From: SVQP01 sp045603085
GTDB taxonomy: Bacteria; Bacillota; Clostridia; Oscillospirales; CAG-272
NCBI GenBank assembly: GCA_045603085.1
Contig: JAZULL010000122.1
Span: 1 to 20,016, forward strand
Reading direction: 5' to 3'
DNA: 20,016 nucleotides
A program made the position numbers and the translations under genes. This document shows, in pieces, positions 1 through 6,188 of the stretch (positions are counted from its first letter, which is position 1; every line of letters starts with the position of its first letter). Under the pieces are notes generated by a model, which did no database searches, was not told where the DNA came from, and worked only from the letters and a program-made list of their open reading frames with translations.

Positions 1-2
1 GG

Positions 3-257
3 TCGCAGTATGAGATACTTGATAATACCTCTTCCCTGCTTTCGGCACTCGTTTTGCTTCTTACAATGCTTGCATACGTAGAATATTCCTTCGTATGGGT
101 CGTGCATATCGTTGTCACAATAATCTTGAATATTCAGGTAACTCTGAACGAGCCCGGGCATATTACCTACCTCGTATATTCGATATACAACCTTTACTGC
201 GCGGCAAGCGCATTTATAAACGTAAGAAAGCTCTATAAAAAACAACAGGAAGGCTGA
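3..257 (+). CDS. PnuC-like nicotinamide mononucleotide/vitamin transporter, C-terminal fragment
   Basis: The reading frame is open from base 3 of the window and stops at 257, so only about the last 84 residues of a gene beginning upstream are present. The fragment is strongly hydrophobic, with membrane segments near LLSALVLLLTMLAYVEYSF and VWVVHIVVTIILNI, then a short loop (TLNEPGH), a third segment (ITYLVYSIYNLYCAASAFI) and a basic, charged tail (NVRKLYKKQQEG). This pattern, with an aromatic YxxYxLYC-type last helix and a lysine-rich tail, resembles the end of PnuC family transporters, which move nicotinamide riboside or related vitamins across the membrane. That assignment rests on pattern memory and lacks the N-terminal half. 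Another small polytopic membrane protein is possible. The internal ATG at 54 is not a credible start because the frame continues upstream of it. Confidence 0.55.
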   Translation, partial: SQYEILDNTSSLLSALVLLLTMLAYVEYSFVWVVHIVVTIILNIQVTLNEPGHITYLVYSIYNLYCAASAFINVRKLYKKQQEG

Positions 258-294
258 TAAATATTATTTTTTAAGAAAAAGCAGATAACACTTT

Positions 295-506
295 GGCGTG
301 ATACTCTTAACGGAGTATCACGCCAGTTCTATTCGCCTACGGCGAGTGATATTGCTACGCAGTGATATTCGGCTTACGCCGAGTGGTATTCGCGGCTCAC
401 GCAGTGAGCATCGCGAGCTTTTGGAGGCGAATAGAATATCACTGAAGCCGCAAGGCTTCAATATCACTATCGCGATCAGCGATAATATCACTCCGACGAA
501 GTCGGA
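295..506. repeat. Compound palindrome array with mirrored GTGATATT / AATATCAC linkers
   Basis: A tight chain of small perfect hairpins: 295-306/313-324 (12 bp), 333-337/341-345, 353-355/359-361, 369-373/378-382, 395-400/404-409 (with an outer CGCG pair), 443-449/454-460, 468-473/479-484 and 492-497/501-506. The linkers are GTGATATT at 346-353 and 362-369 and GTGGTATT at 383-390 on the left. On the right they become the reverse complement AATATCAC at 435-442, 460-467 and 484-491. An 11-bp inverted repeat (327-337 with 426-436) encloses the left half. The whole block can therefore fold as one branched structure on either strand. It resembles dispersed palindrome clusters I recall from gut Clostridia genomes, but I know no formal name for them. 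Its function (mobile repeat, RNA processing, transcription end or protein binding) is unknown. Confidence 0.85.
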
Positions 507-515
507 ATATAACTC

Positions 516-544
516 TTGCATTCTCTGCAGATTTATGATATAAT
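516..544 (+). promoter_or_regulatory. Candidate sigma-A promoter for the lipoprotein gene
   Basis: TTGCAT (516-521), 17-bp spacer, then a perfect TATAAT (539-544). The -35 is only a half match. It lies just past the palindrome array and would give a leader of about 120 bases containing two small hairpins. Confidence 0.5.
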
Positions 545-674
545 ACAATCAGCATTATAGGGGTATGGGCTTTGCCCGAAGCATTTGTAATACAAAGGCG
601 AAACTGGCGATAAAACAATAAAAATGCAGATTTAAAAAAGAAAAGCTTATTAATCAGCAAAAGGAGGTAATATT

Positions 675-1379
675 ATGAGAAAAATATCAATTATTTTTAT
701 TTGTTTGGTGATTGTCTTTTCTTTTGTCGCTTGTACCAATAATGTCGAATTTACGGAAACTGAATTTACTGAAACTGAAAATAACACCATTGTAATGACC
801 GACGGCACTGAATACACTTTTGTCGGCAACGAGGGTAGAGTTTGGTGCTTTGGAGAATGGGAGTTCATCGGTCATGTAAAGGGAGAAAAAAAGACCTTTG
901 TTCATCTTACCAATAAGATTAAAACAGGTATGTATTCTGTTAATGGTAGTCAAGATGTATTGGCAAGATATTTTCCCGATAATGAGTTCGCTGCTATATA
1001 TGTAAAGTCCGAATTGCTGAAAACAGAAGTCACTCTTGATAATTGTATTAGATTTGTTTTTGTAAAAGGTTTGCTTTTTAATAATGATGAAACGATAATC
1101 TCAAAAACCGGAATAACTGAATGCGAAGATTTTCTTAATGAAATTAAAAGTGGGCAAAAGGCAAAAGATGCTGGATTGTATGATTTGGTAAAGCAACCCG
1201 ACGGGATGTTGAAAAACTGTTATGTCTACGGATATGCCTGCGGTGTTATACAGGACGATGTTAACATAGTTATTCCTTTGCAAGTGATGTCATTTGATGA
1301 TAAAGCATATTCAATCACAATCGACGATATAGAATATGTTTTAACTCAAGAATGGGTAGATAAATTGATAAACAACTAA
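675..1379 (+). CDS. Putative lipoprotein of unknown function, AT-rich
   Basis: 234 residues. The start is supported by AAGGAGG at 661-667, seven bases before ATG. The N-terminus is a lipoprotein signal: MRK, a hydrophobic core, then FSFVAC with the lipidated cysteine at residue 20. The mature protein should be anchored to the outer face of the membrane. Right after the cysteine the words GAATTTACGGAAACT (747-761) and GAATTTACTGAAACT (762-776) are a tandem duplication encoding EFTET twice, which looks like slippage in a flexible linker. The rest is a mixed alpha/beta globular region with no domain I recognise. Base and codon use (AAA, GAT, TTT, ATA) is much AT-richer than in the genes from 1502 onwards, which suggests recent acquisition. 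It stands alone, with its own candidate promoter and terminator. The lipoprotein assignment is firm; the function is unknown. Confidence 0.85.
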   Translation: MRKISIIFICLVIVFSFVACTNNVEFTETEFTETENNTIVMTDGTEYTFVGNEGRVWCFGEWEFIGHVKGEKKTFVHLTNKIKTGMYSVNGSQDVLARYFPDNEFAAIYVKSELLKTEVTLDNCIRFVFVKGLLFNNDETIISKTGITECEDFLNEIKSGQKAKDAGLYDLVKQPDGMLKNCYVYGYACGVIQDDVNIVIPLQVMSFDDKAYSITIDDIEYVLTQEWVDKLINN

Positions 1380-1386
1380 AAATTGA

Positions 1387-1413
1387 CCCCGACAGACCGT
1401 AAATCTGTCGGGG
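1387..1413 (+). terminator. Terminator of the lipoprotein gene
   Basis: Perfect 10-bp stem CCCCGACAGA/TCTGTCGGGG with a 7-base loop, 7 bases after the stop codon, followed by a moderately T-rich tail (1414-1428). Confidence 0.8.
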
Positions 1414-1501
1414 TTACATATTTGTTTACAGCGGGGCAATTATTAACCAACTGACTATAATTTCTCCGCTAATTTTGCACGCCGTTCCGGGGCTTTTTTA
1501 T

Positions 1502-2230
1502 TTATTCTGCGTCACATGCGCGCAGGAACTTGATGCATCTGCCAACCTCTTCGATGCCCGTGGGGGTCAGAGTTTCGCTCTCGACAACCATGGGAATACC
1601 CATCTCGATGGCTCTTGCGCGCACGGCCTTAACGGGAGCCTCGCCCTCTCCAAGTGCCTTGCCTGCACCGCCCATCAAGCCGTCCTTTAAGTGAATGACG
1701 CGCAGACGATCAGCAAGTCTGTTCATGACCGCGACAGGATCAAGACCTGCGTTGAACGCCCAATAGGTGTCGATCTCAAAGAACACGTTGCATCTCTTTT
1801 CCAACTCGGAATGAATAGTCGAGCCCCAGGGCATGACCACGAATTCATGTGAGTGGTTATGATAGCCAACCTCGATGCCCGCCTCTGCCATCTTGGGAAT
1901 GGCAGCGTTGACGATGGCGGCAAAACGGTCGATCTTTTCCAAGGTACTCAGATCCTCACCGGGAATGATGAACTTCTTGTTGCCGATGGTTTTGTGGTAT
2001 GCGATGGTGGCGTCAATGTTCTCGGGGAGCAGCTCTGCCGTGCCCGAGTGTGTGCCCGCACAGCTAAGGCCGTACTTTTCCTGCCATGCCGCAACCTGCT
2101 CGGCGCTGTGGCCAAAGAAGCCTGCGTACTCAACAGAGGAATATCCCAGCTCGGCGACTGCCCTGAGTGCACCCTCAAGATCGCGCTCGGTCATATCGCG
2201 CACGCTGAATAATTGCAAACCGTATTCCAT
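1502..2230 (-). CDS. Sugar phosphate isomerase/epimerase-like TIM-barrel protein
   Basis: 242 residues from the chosen start. The sequence fits the xylose isomerase-like TIM barrel (AP endonuclease 2 superfamily). MEYGLQLFSVRD forms the first strand. A metal and substrate site is suggested by the conserved GYHNHSHEF, FEIDTYW, VIHLKD and VVESE segments, which carry the usual Glu/Asp/His metal ligands. Enzymes of this family isomerise or epimerise sugars or inositol derivatives in the cytoplasm; the substrate here cannot be read from sequence. An ATG at 2236 is also in frame, but GGAGA (2241-2237) abuts it directly, whereas the ATG at 2230 has a 6-base spacing, so 2230 is preferred. The gene follows the PHP-domain gene by 30 bases on the same strand and is probably co-transcribed from the promoter at 3066-3037. 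Confidence 0.85.
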   Translation of the reverse strand: MEYGLQLFSVRDMTERDLEGALRAVAELGYSSVEYAGFFGHSAEQVAAWQEKYGLSCAGTHSGTAELLPENIDATIAYHKTIGNKKFIIPGEDLSTLEKIDRFAAIVNAAIPKMAEAGIEVGYHNHSHEFVVMPWGSTIHSELEKRCNVFFEIDTYWAFNAGLDPVAVMNRLADRLRVIHLKDGLMGGAGKALGEGEAPVKAVRARAIEMGIPMVVESETLTPTGIEEVGRCIKFLRACDAE

Positions 2231-2260
2231 AATCATTCTCCTTTTATATGTAAAAATTGA

Positions 2261-3010
2261 TTATACCAGATCTTCAAAGGGCATTTTGATCCTCAGCTCC
2301 TCAAGCCGACGGCAATAGTCCTTGACTCGCTCGGGCAAATAGTCGCAAACGCGATGTCCGTCAAAGCCCACGCTGACCTCGACACCCGCGCGGCGCACGA
2401 CGTCCTGCTGCTCGGGGGAATCAAAGAAATCCAGCACGTACTGATGCTGCCTGTAATTGTGGGTGGGGTCGTAGCTGACGTTCATTTCCCAGAAAATGCC
2501 GCGCTCGGCCATCTTCTTGAAAAAGTCATAGGGGTCGTAGCCGATCTTCTTGGCAAACGCAAACAGGTCGGTATGTGCCACGCCGGCGCGGCATCCGCAC
2601 CGCTCGGCATAGGCAAACAAATCGCCCTTGGCCACCGATTGCTCGACAGCGTCGATATTCTCGATCAAGCAGTAGTCAAAATAAGAGATGTCGTCCGCAT
2701 CGCCCAAGGGATAGCGGAATCGGTCCAGCGTGCAGATCTCAATGCCGCGCAGTACCGTGATGCGATCCTTATATTTCTCGCGAAGCAGGTTGATATGGTC
2801 GTAATAACGTTTCAGGCAACGGTAATGGTCCTCGCCAAGGTCTTGGTTCTGATAGAAGAACACGTCCAGTCGCTGACAGCAAACACCGTAGTTATGGTCG
2901 GTGATACCGACCAGCTTCAAGCCGCCCGCAATGGCCGCCTCGACCACCGCCTCGGGCTGATCCGCGCCGCAGAACGAATAATAGGTATGCGAATGAAGAT
3001 CCTGAAGCAT
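2261..3010 (-). CDS. PHP-domain metal-dependent phosphoesterase
   Basis: 249 residues. The PHP (polymerase and histidinol phosphatase) motifs appear in order: DLHSHT at residues 4-9 (HxH), GITDHN at about 35-40, GIEI near residue 90, VAHTD in the middle of the chain and FDGHR near the C-terminus. These supply the His/Asp/Glu ligands of the trinuclear metal site, so the protein should be an active cytoplasmic phosphoesterase. HisJ-type histidinol phosphatases and YcdX-type enzymes share this architecture. No his genes are nearby, so histidine synthesis is not indicated. The start is backed by GGAGG with a 5-base spacing. It is the first gene of a two-gene unit with the TIM-barrel protein, which hints at a shared pathway acting on a sugar phosphate. 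Confidence 0.85.
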   Translation of the reverse strand: MLQDLHSHTYYSFCGADQPEAVVEAAIAGGLKLVGITDHNYGVCCQRLDVFFYQNQDLGEDHYRCLKRYYDHINLLREKYKDRITVLRGIEICTLDRFRYPLGDADDISYFDYCLIENIDAVEQSVAKGDLFAYAERCGCRAGVAHTDLFAFAKKIGYDPYDFFKKMAERGIFWEMNVSYDPTHNYRQHQYVLDFFDSPEQQDVVRRAGVEVSVGFDGHRVCDYLPERVKDYCRRLEELRIKMPFEDLV

Positions 3011-3036
3011 GATTACCTCCGCACGTCGTTTTCTCC

Positions 3037-3066
3037 ATTATATCACACAGGGCGGGCGCGCGTCAA
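3037..3066 (-). promoter_or_regulatory. Sigma-A promoter for the PHP/TIM-barrel unit
   Basis: Read on the minus strand: TTGACG (3066-3061), 18-bp spacer, perfect TATAAT (3042-3037), about 27 bases before the PHP start codon. Confidence 0.75.
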
Positions 3067-3088
3067 GGAAATTCGATCGGTTTTTTTG

Positions 3089-3097
3089 CATAGAATA
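3089..3097 (+). promoter_or_regulatory. Possible sporulation-sigma -10 box (CATAGAATA)
   Basis: CATAGAATA lies about 20 bases upstream of the ribosome site of the small gene at 3126. It fits the late mother-cell sigma-K -10 pattern CATANNNTA and differs from sigma-E CATACANT by one base. I see no convincing -35, so this is weak. Confidence 0.3.
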
Positions 3098-3125
3098 TAT
3101 TACTTGACGCATTTTGGAGGTAGAT

Positions 3126-3581
3126 ATGAGACAGAACGAAAACCGCACGGCAGACTATAACAGAACCGCATCCTGTATTCAGGCAAGGCTTTGGGCAATT
3201 GCCGCCAGACATAAATATCTTTCCCGCGTGCTCCGCACCGTCGCCCCGCGCCCCGCGGCCGTGTTTGCCACGCTGGGCGAACAGAATCTGGCGCATGCCG
3301 ATCGGCTGGCTAAGCTGATCTGGGAGCGGGGTGGCGATCCCGGGCTGCAGGTCAGATTCAACACACCCAAGATCTATCTTGGCGACGACGCGCCCTCGCG
3401 CGCTCCCGTAGTGGTGCGGCGGGCAACCAATCAAAGCGTCACCGAGCTTGGCGAGGTGCTGCACATGTACAGGCAGCTGCAAAAGAACGACGACACGGGC
3501 GAGACCGACACCTTGATTGCCGAAACCGAGCGTCAGATCACGGAATTGTATGAATTGTTCGAATTGTATCGGAATGCGTGA
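3126..3581 (+). CDS. Small degenerate ferritin-like protein (hypothetical)
   Basis: 151 residues. A TTG at 3114 is in frame, but the ribosome site GGAGG (3116-3120) sits 5 bases before ATG 3126, which decides the start. The predicted fold is all-helical: a long N-terminal helix pair (SCIQARLWAIAARHKYLS, then a helix containing LGEQNLAHADRLAKL), a proline-containing linker, and two C-terminal helices (SVTELGEVLHMYRQL and IAETERQITELYELFELY). This resembles small ferritin-like four-helix proteins with an ExxH pattern in each half. Here the first-helix glutamate seems missing, ExxH survives as EQNLAH, and the fourth helix has ERQ instead of ExxH, so a di-metal site is doubtful. The gene converges on spoIVA. 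The family call is an inference; the function is unknown. Confidence 0.6.
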   Translation: MRQNENRTADYNRTASCIQARLWAIAARHKYLSRVLRTVAPRPAAVFATLGEQNLAHADRLAKLIWERGGDPGLQVRFNTPKIYLGDDAPSRAPVVVRRATNQSVTELGEVLHMYRQLQKNDDTGETDTLIAETERQITELYELFELYRNA

Positions 3582-3622
3582 CATGGTGGGACCCAAACGC
3601 CTCCCTCCCGAAATCCCAACAC

Positions 3623-3646
3623 AAAAAGGGGCTCGCGCCCCTTTTT
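3623..3646. terminator. Bidirectional terminator between the ferritin-like gene and spoIVA
   Basis: AAAAAGGGGC (3623-3632), loop TCGC, GCCCCTTTTT (3637-3646). A run of A on one side and T on the other lets it end transcription from both converging genes. It lies 41 bases after one stop codon and 6 bases after the other. Confidence 0.9.
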
Positions 3647-3652
3647 CATTGT

Positions 3653-5131
3653 TTACAAAATAATACAAATCAGTCCGTTACTGCCCTCGTTGATGATCTT
3701 TTCGAGCGTATCGCCGATCTTGGCGCGCGATGCCTCGGGCATGTGCTCCAGCTTTGCGTGCAACCCCTCGTTGACCAGCTCGTAAAGGCTCTTGCCAAAC
3801 ATGTGCGACTCCCAGATCTTCTTGGGGTCTTCCTCAAACTCGCGGAGCATGTACTTGACCAAATCCTCGGATTGCTGTTCGCTCCCCACCATGGGGCTGA
3901 CCTCGGCCGAAATGTTGGCGCGGATCATGTGGATCGACTGTGCGCCCGCGCGGAGCTTGACGCCATAGCCGCCCGCCTGCTTGACAATGCGCGGCTCCTC
4001 CAGCGTCATGTCCTCAATGTCGGGCATGACGATGCCGTAGCCCTTTTGCTCGGCGTCGTGTAATGCGCCCTCGATCTTTTGGTACTTTTCCTGCATGACC
4101 GCTAAGCTGCGCAACAGAGAGATCAGCTCCTGCTCACCCTCGATCTCAAAGCCGGTCAGCTCGCTGATGACCTGGTAATACAGGCCGTCGATCGGCTCAA
4201 GCGCGATGCGGACGCGACCCGTGCCAAGGTCGATCTCGCCGATATCGGCCGATTTGGCATATTCATTGTCGCCAAGGTCGGCAAAGGCCTCCTTGACGTC
4301 CCCGATCCTCTCCACTCTGTCGGCGCACTTGCGAATAGACGCCAAGAGGGACTGGCGGATGGGATGGTTGGCGTCCAGCGCGCGCATCCACTCGGGCATT
4401 TGCACCGCGATCTCGGCCACCGGGAACTCGTGCAGTACAAGCTCTAAGATATGTCGGATATCCTCGGCATCCAGCTCAAGACACGACACCAGCGCAACCG
4501 GCACGCCGTACTTTTCCTCCAGCTCGTAAGCCAGCTTCATGGCACTCTCGGACGTAGGATTGACCGAATTTAAGATCATGGCAAACGGCTTGCCCAGCGC
4601 CCCCAGTTCACGCACGATACGCTCCTCGGCCTCAACGTAGCTCTCGCGCGAGATGTCACCAATACTGCCGTCGGTGGTGATCAGCATACCGATGGTGGCA
4701 TGCTCGGTGATGACCTTGTGCGTCCCCATCTCGGCCGCCTCGACAAACGGCATGGGCTCCTCGCGCCAAGGCGTGCGCACCATGCGGGGCTGGCCGTTTT
4801 CGATCGTGCCGAGCGCCTCGGGCACGATATAGCCCACGCAGTCGATCATTTTGACGCGCAAAGACGCACAGTCGTCCAGATTGATGGCAACTCCCTCGTC
4901 GGGAATGAATTTGGGCTCGGTGGTCATGACCGTCTTGCCCGCGGCAGATTGCGGCATTTCGTCTCTGGCGCGCTCGCGCGAGTACCCTTCGCCAATATTG
5001 GGCAGCACCAAGGCTTCCATAAAGCGTTTGATAAAAGTGGATTTACCGGTACGTACGGGGCCAACGACCCCGATATAGACGTCACCGCCCGTACGCTCGG
5101 CGATATCTTGATAGATGGAATGTTCAGGCAT
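3653..5131 (-). CDS. spoIVA: Stage IV sporulation protein A (spore coat assembly ATPase)
   Basis: 492 residues, the length I recall for the Bacillus subtilis protein. SpoIVA is a cytoskeletal ATPase made in the mother cell; it polymerises on the forespore surface as the base of the coat. The N-terminus MPEHSIYQDIAERTGGD leads into a Walker A motif GPVRTGKST with lysine at residue 30, the position used in the known family members. The C-terminus ends NGLICIIL, the hydrophobic tail linked in the family to membrane and SpoVM contact. The frame extends upstream to 5230, but GGGGAGG lies 7 bases before ATG 5131 and homology begins there. A sigma-E-like CATACATT box sits 30 bases upstream. The gene is transcribed alone, and its presence shows that the organism sporulates or descends from spore formers. 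Confidence 0.97.
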   Translation of the reverse strand: MPEHSIYQDIAERTGGDVYIGVVGPVRTGKSTFIKRFMEALVLPNIGEGYSRERARDEMPQSAAGKTVMTTEPKFIPDEGVAINLDDCASLRVKMIDCVGYIVPEALGTIENGQPRMVRTPWREEPMPFVEAAEMGTHKVITEHATIGMLITTDGSIGDISRESYVEAEERIVRELGALGKPFAMILNSVNPTSESAMKLAYELEEKYGVPVALVSCLELDAEDIRHILELVLHEFPVAEIAVQMPEWMRALDANHPIRQSLLASIRKCADRVERIGDVKEAFADLGDNEYAKSADIGEIDLGTGRVRIALEPIDGLYYQVISELTGFEIEGEQELISLLRSLAVMQEKYQKIEGALHDAEQKGYGIVMPDIEDMTLEEPRIVKQAGGYGVKLRAGAQSIHMIRANISAEVSPMVGSEQQSEDLVKYMLREFEEDPKKIWESHMFGKSLYELVNEGLHAKLEHMPEASRAKIGDTLEKIINEGSNGLICIIL

Positions 5132-5160
5132 ATAGCATCCTCCCCTGTTTTGTTCGCTAT

Positions 5161-5168
5161 AATGTATG
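5161..5168 (-). promoter_or_regulatory. Sigma-E-type -10 box of spoIVA
   Basis: On the minus strand CATACATT matches the sigma-E -10 consensus CATACANT exactly. It would place the transcript start close to the ribosome site. The -35 region about 14 bases upstream is AT-rich (TTCTAAT) but a poor match. The family is known to be sigma-E dependent in Bacillus. Confidence 0.6.
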
Positions 5169-5190
5169 AAGGAGAGGACAAAATTAGAAC

Positions 5191-5220
5191 AAAGCCGCAA
5201 AGCGTTTGCTCTGCGGCTTT
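5191..5220 (-). terminator. Terminator of the transketolase operon
   Basis: AAAGCCGCA (5191-5199) pairs with TGCGGCTTT (5212-5220), with a further inner AGC/GCT pair, 11 bases past the transketolase stop codon. Minus-strand T-rich bases follow (TTTGTTCTAATTTTG). The plus side also has a T-rich flank. Confidence 0.75.
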
Positions 5221-5230
5221 CTCTTTTCAA

Positions 5231-6184
5231 TTATTTCTTAAGCGCAATTGCCTTTTTAGCCTTATCCGCGATGTTGGCGGGGGTCAGGCCGTACATTTCC
5301 AACAGGGGCGGCACCTTGCCGCTTCTGCCGTATACGTCCTCGGTGCCCACACTCAGAACGGGTACGGGGCATCCTTCGCAAACTGCCTGTGCCACAGCCG
5401 CGCCAAGCCCGCCTACGACGTTGTGTTCCTCGGCGGTGACGATCGCGCCGGTTTCGCTTGCCGCCTTGCAGATAATGTCCTTATCCAGCGGCTTGAGGGT
5501 ATGGATATTGATCACTCTTGCATCAATTCCCTCGCCTGCCAGCAGCTCTGCCGCCTGCAGTGCCATAGAAACCATATAGCCGGTGGCTACGATGGTAACG
5601 TCCTTACCGTCACGAAGCAGAACGCCCTTGCCAAGCTCAAACTTGTAGGTTTCCTCGTCGTTGATCACGGGAAGTGCATTTCTGCTGAATCGGATATAGA
5701 ACGGGCCGTCGGTCTCGATCGCGCACTTGACTGCAAGTCTTGCTTCAACAGCGTCCGCGGGGTTGATAACCGTCATACCGGGAATGGTGCGCATGAGTGC
5801 CAGATCCTCCAGGCACTGGTGGGTTGCGCCGTCCTCGCCGACCGCAAGACCCGCATGAGTTGCGCCGATCTTGACGTTGAGGTGGGGGTAACCGACTGCA
5901 TTTCTGACCTGCTCGAATGCTCTGCCTGCCGCAAACATGGCAAATGAGGATGCAAACGCGGTCTTACCTGCCGCCGCCAAGCCTGCCGCTACGCAGATCA
6001 TATTGCCCTCTGCGATGCCGCAATCAAAGAATCTGTCGGGGTACGCCTTCTTGAAGGTCACGGTCTTGGTCGCCTCTGCAAGGTCTGCATCCAGCACCAC
6101 GAAATCATATTGCTCTGCAAATTCCACCAGTGCCTTGCCGTACGCATCTCTGGTGGCTACCTGATCGCCAATTTTATATGCCAT
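5231..6184 (-). CDS. Transketolase, C-terminal (pyrimidine-binding) subunit
   Basis: 317 residues. It is the second half of a split transketolase, which transfers two-carbon units between sugar phosphates in the non-oxidative pentose phosphate pathway using thiamine diphosphate. The catalytic glutamate that activates the cofactor is in CGIAEGNM (E59). The central region GLAVGEDGATHQCLEDLALMRTIPGM is typical of the transketolase pyrimidine domain, and the C-terminal domain contains VINIHTLKPLD and TAEEHNVVGGLG. The start at 6184 has GGAGG 8 bases upstream; a longer frame to 6229 lacks support. The upstream subunit stops only 4 bases before this start, so translation is probably coupled and the two chains are made in equal amounts. 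1-Deoxyxylulose-5-phosphate synthase-like proteins are related, but they are single chains. Confidence 0.93.
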   Translation of the reverse strand: MAYKIGDQVATRDAYGKALVEFAEQYDFVVLDADLAEATKTVTFKKAYPDRFFDCGIAEGNMICVAAGLAAAGKTAFASSFAMFAAGRAFEQVRNAVGYPHLNVKIGATHAGLAVGEDGATHQCLEDLALMRTIPGMTVINPADAVEARLAVKCAIETDGPFYIRFSRNALPVINDEETYKFELGKGVLLRDGKDVTIVATGYMVSMALQAAELLAGEGIDARVINIHTLKPLDKDIICKAASETGAIVTAEEHNVVGGLGAAVAQAVCEGCPVPVLSVGTEDVYGRSGKVPPLLEMYGLTPANIADKAKKAIALKK

Positions 6185-6188
6185 GTCC

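Larger units (their letters stand above)
258..674. other. Intergenic stretch dominated by a palindrome array
   Basis: No credible gene lies in these 417 bases. Open frames on both strands between about 298 and 660 run straight through the palindromes, carry no ribosome site and give arginine/serine-rich translations, so I treat them as artefacts. The stretch holds the array at 295-506, a candidate promoter at 516-544, two further small inverted repeats (567-577 GGGC-TTT-GCCC; 584-596 TTTGT-AAT-ACAAA) and the ribosome site of the next gene at 661-667. Confidence 0.75.

Noticed and set aside
295..506. CRISPR array
   Set aside because: The repeated word is only 8 bases, changes orientation half way, and what lies between copies is palindromic and short instead of unique spacers of constant length; no cas genes are present.
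298..660. Three overlapping small open frames inside the palindrome array
   Set aside because: They run through inverted repeats, have no ribosome sites and no plausible protein composition.
1471..1500. Possible terminator for the TIM-barrel gene in the GCCGTTCCGGGGCTTTTTT stretch
   Set aside because: The T run is on the wrong strand for that gene, and I could not form a convincing stem in either direction.
3114..3125. TTG start four codons upstream for the ferritin-like gene
   Set aside because: The TTG overlaps the GGAGG ribosome site that serves ATG 3126.
4700..5947. 415-residue plus-strand open frame across the spoIVA start and the transketolase C subunit
   Set aside because: It covers the 5' part of spoIVA, a terminator, a promoter and a transketolase gene, all on the other strand; its translation has no family resemblance.
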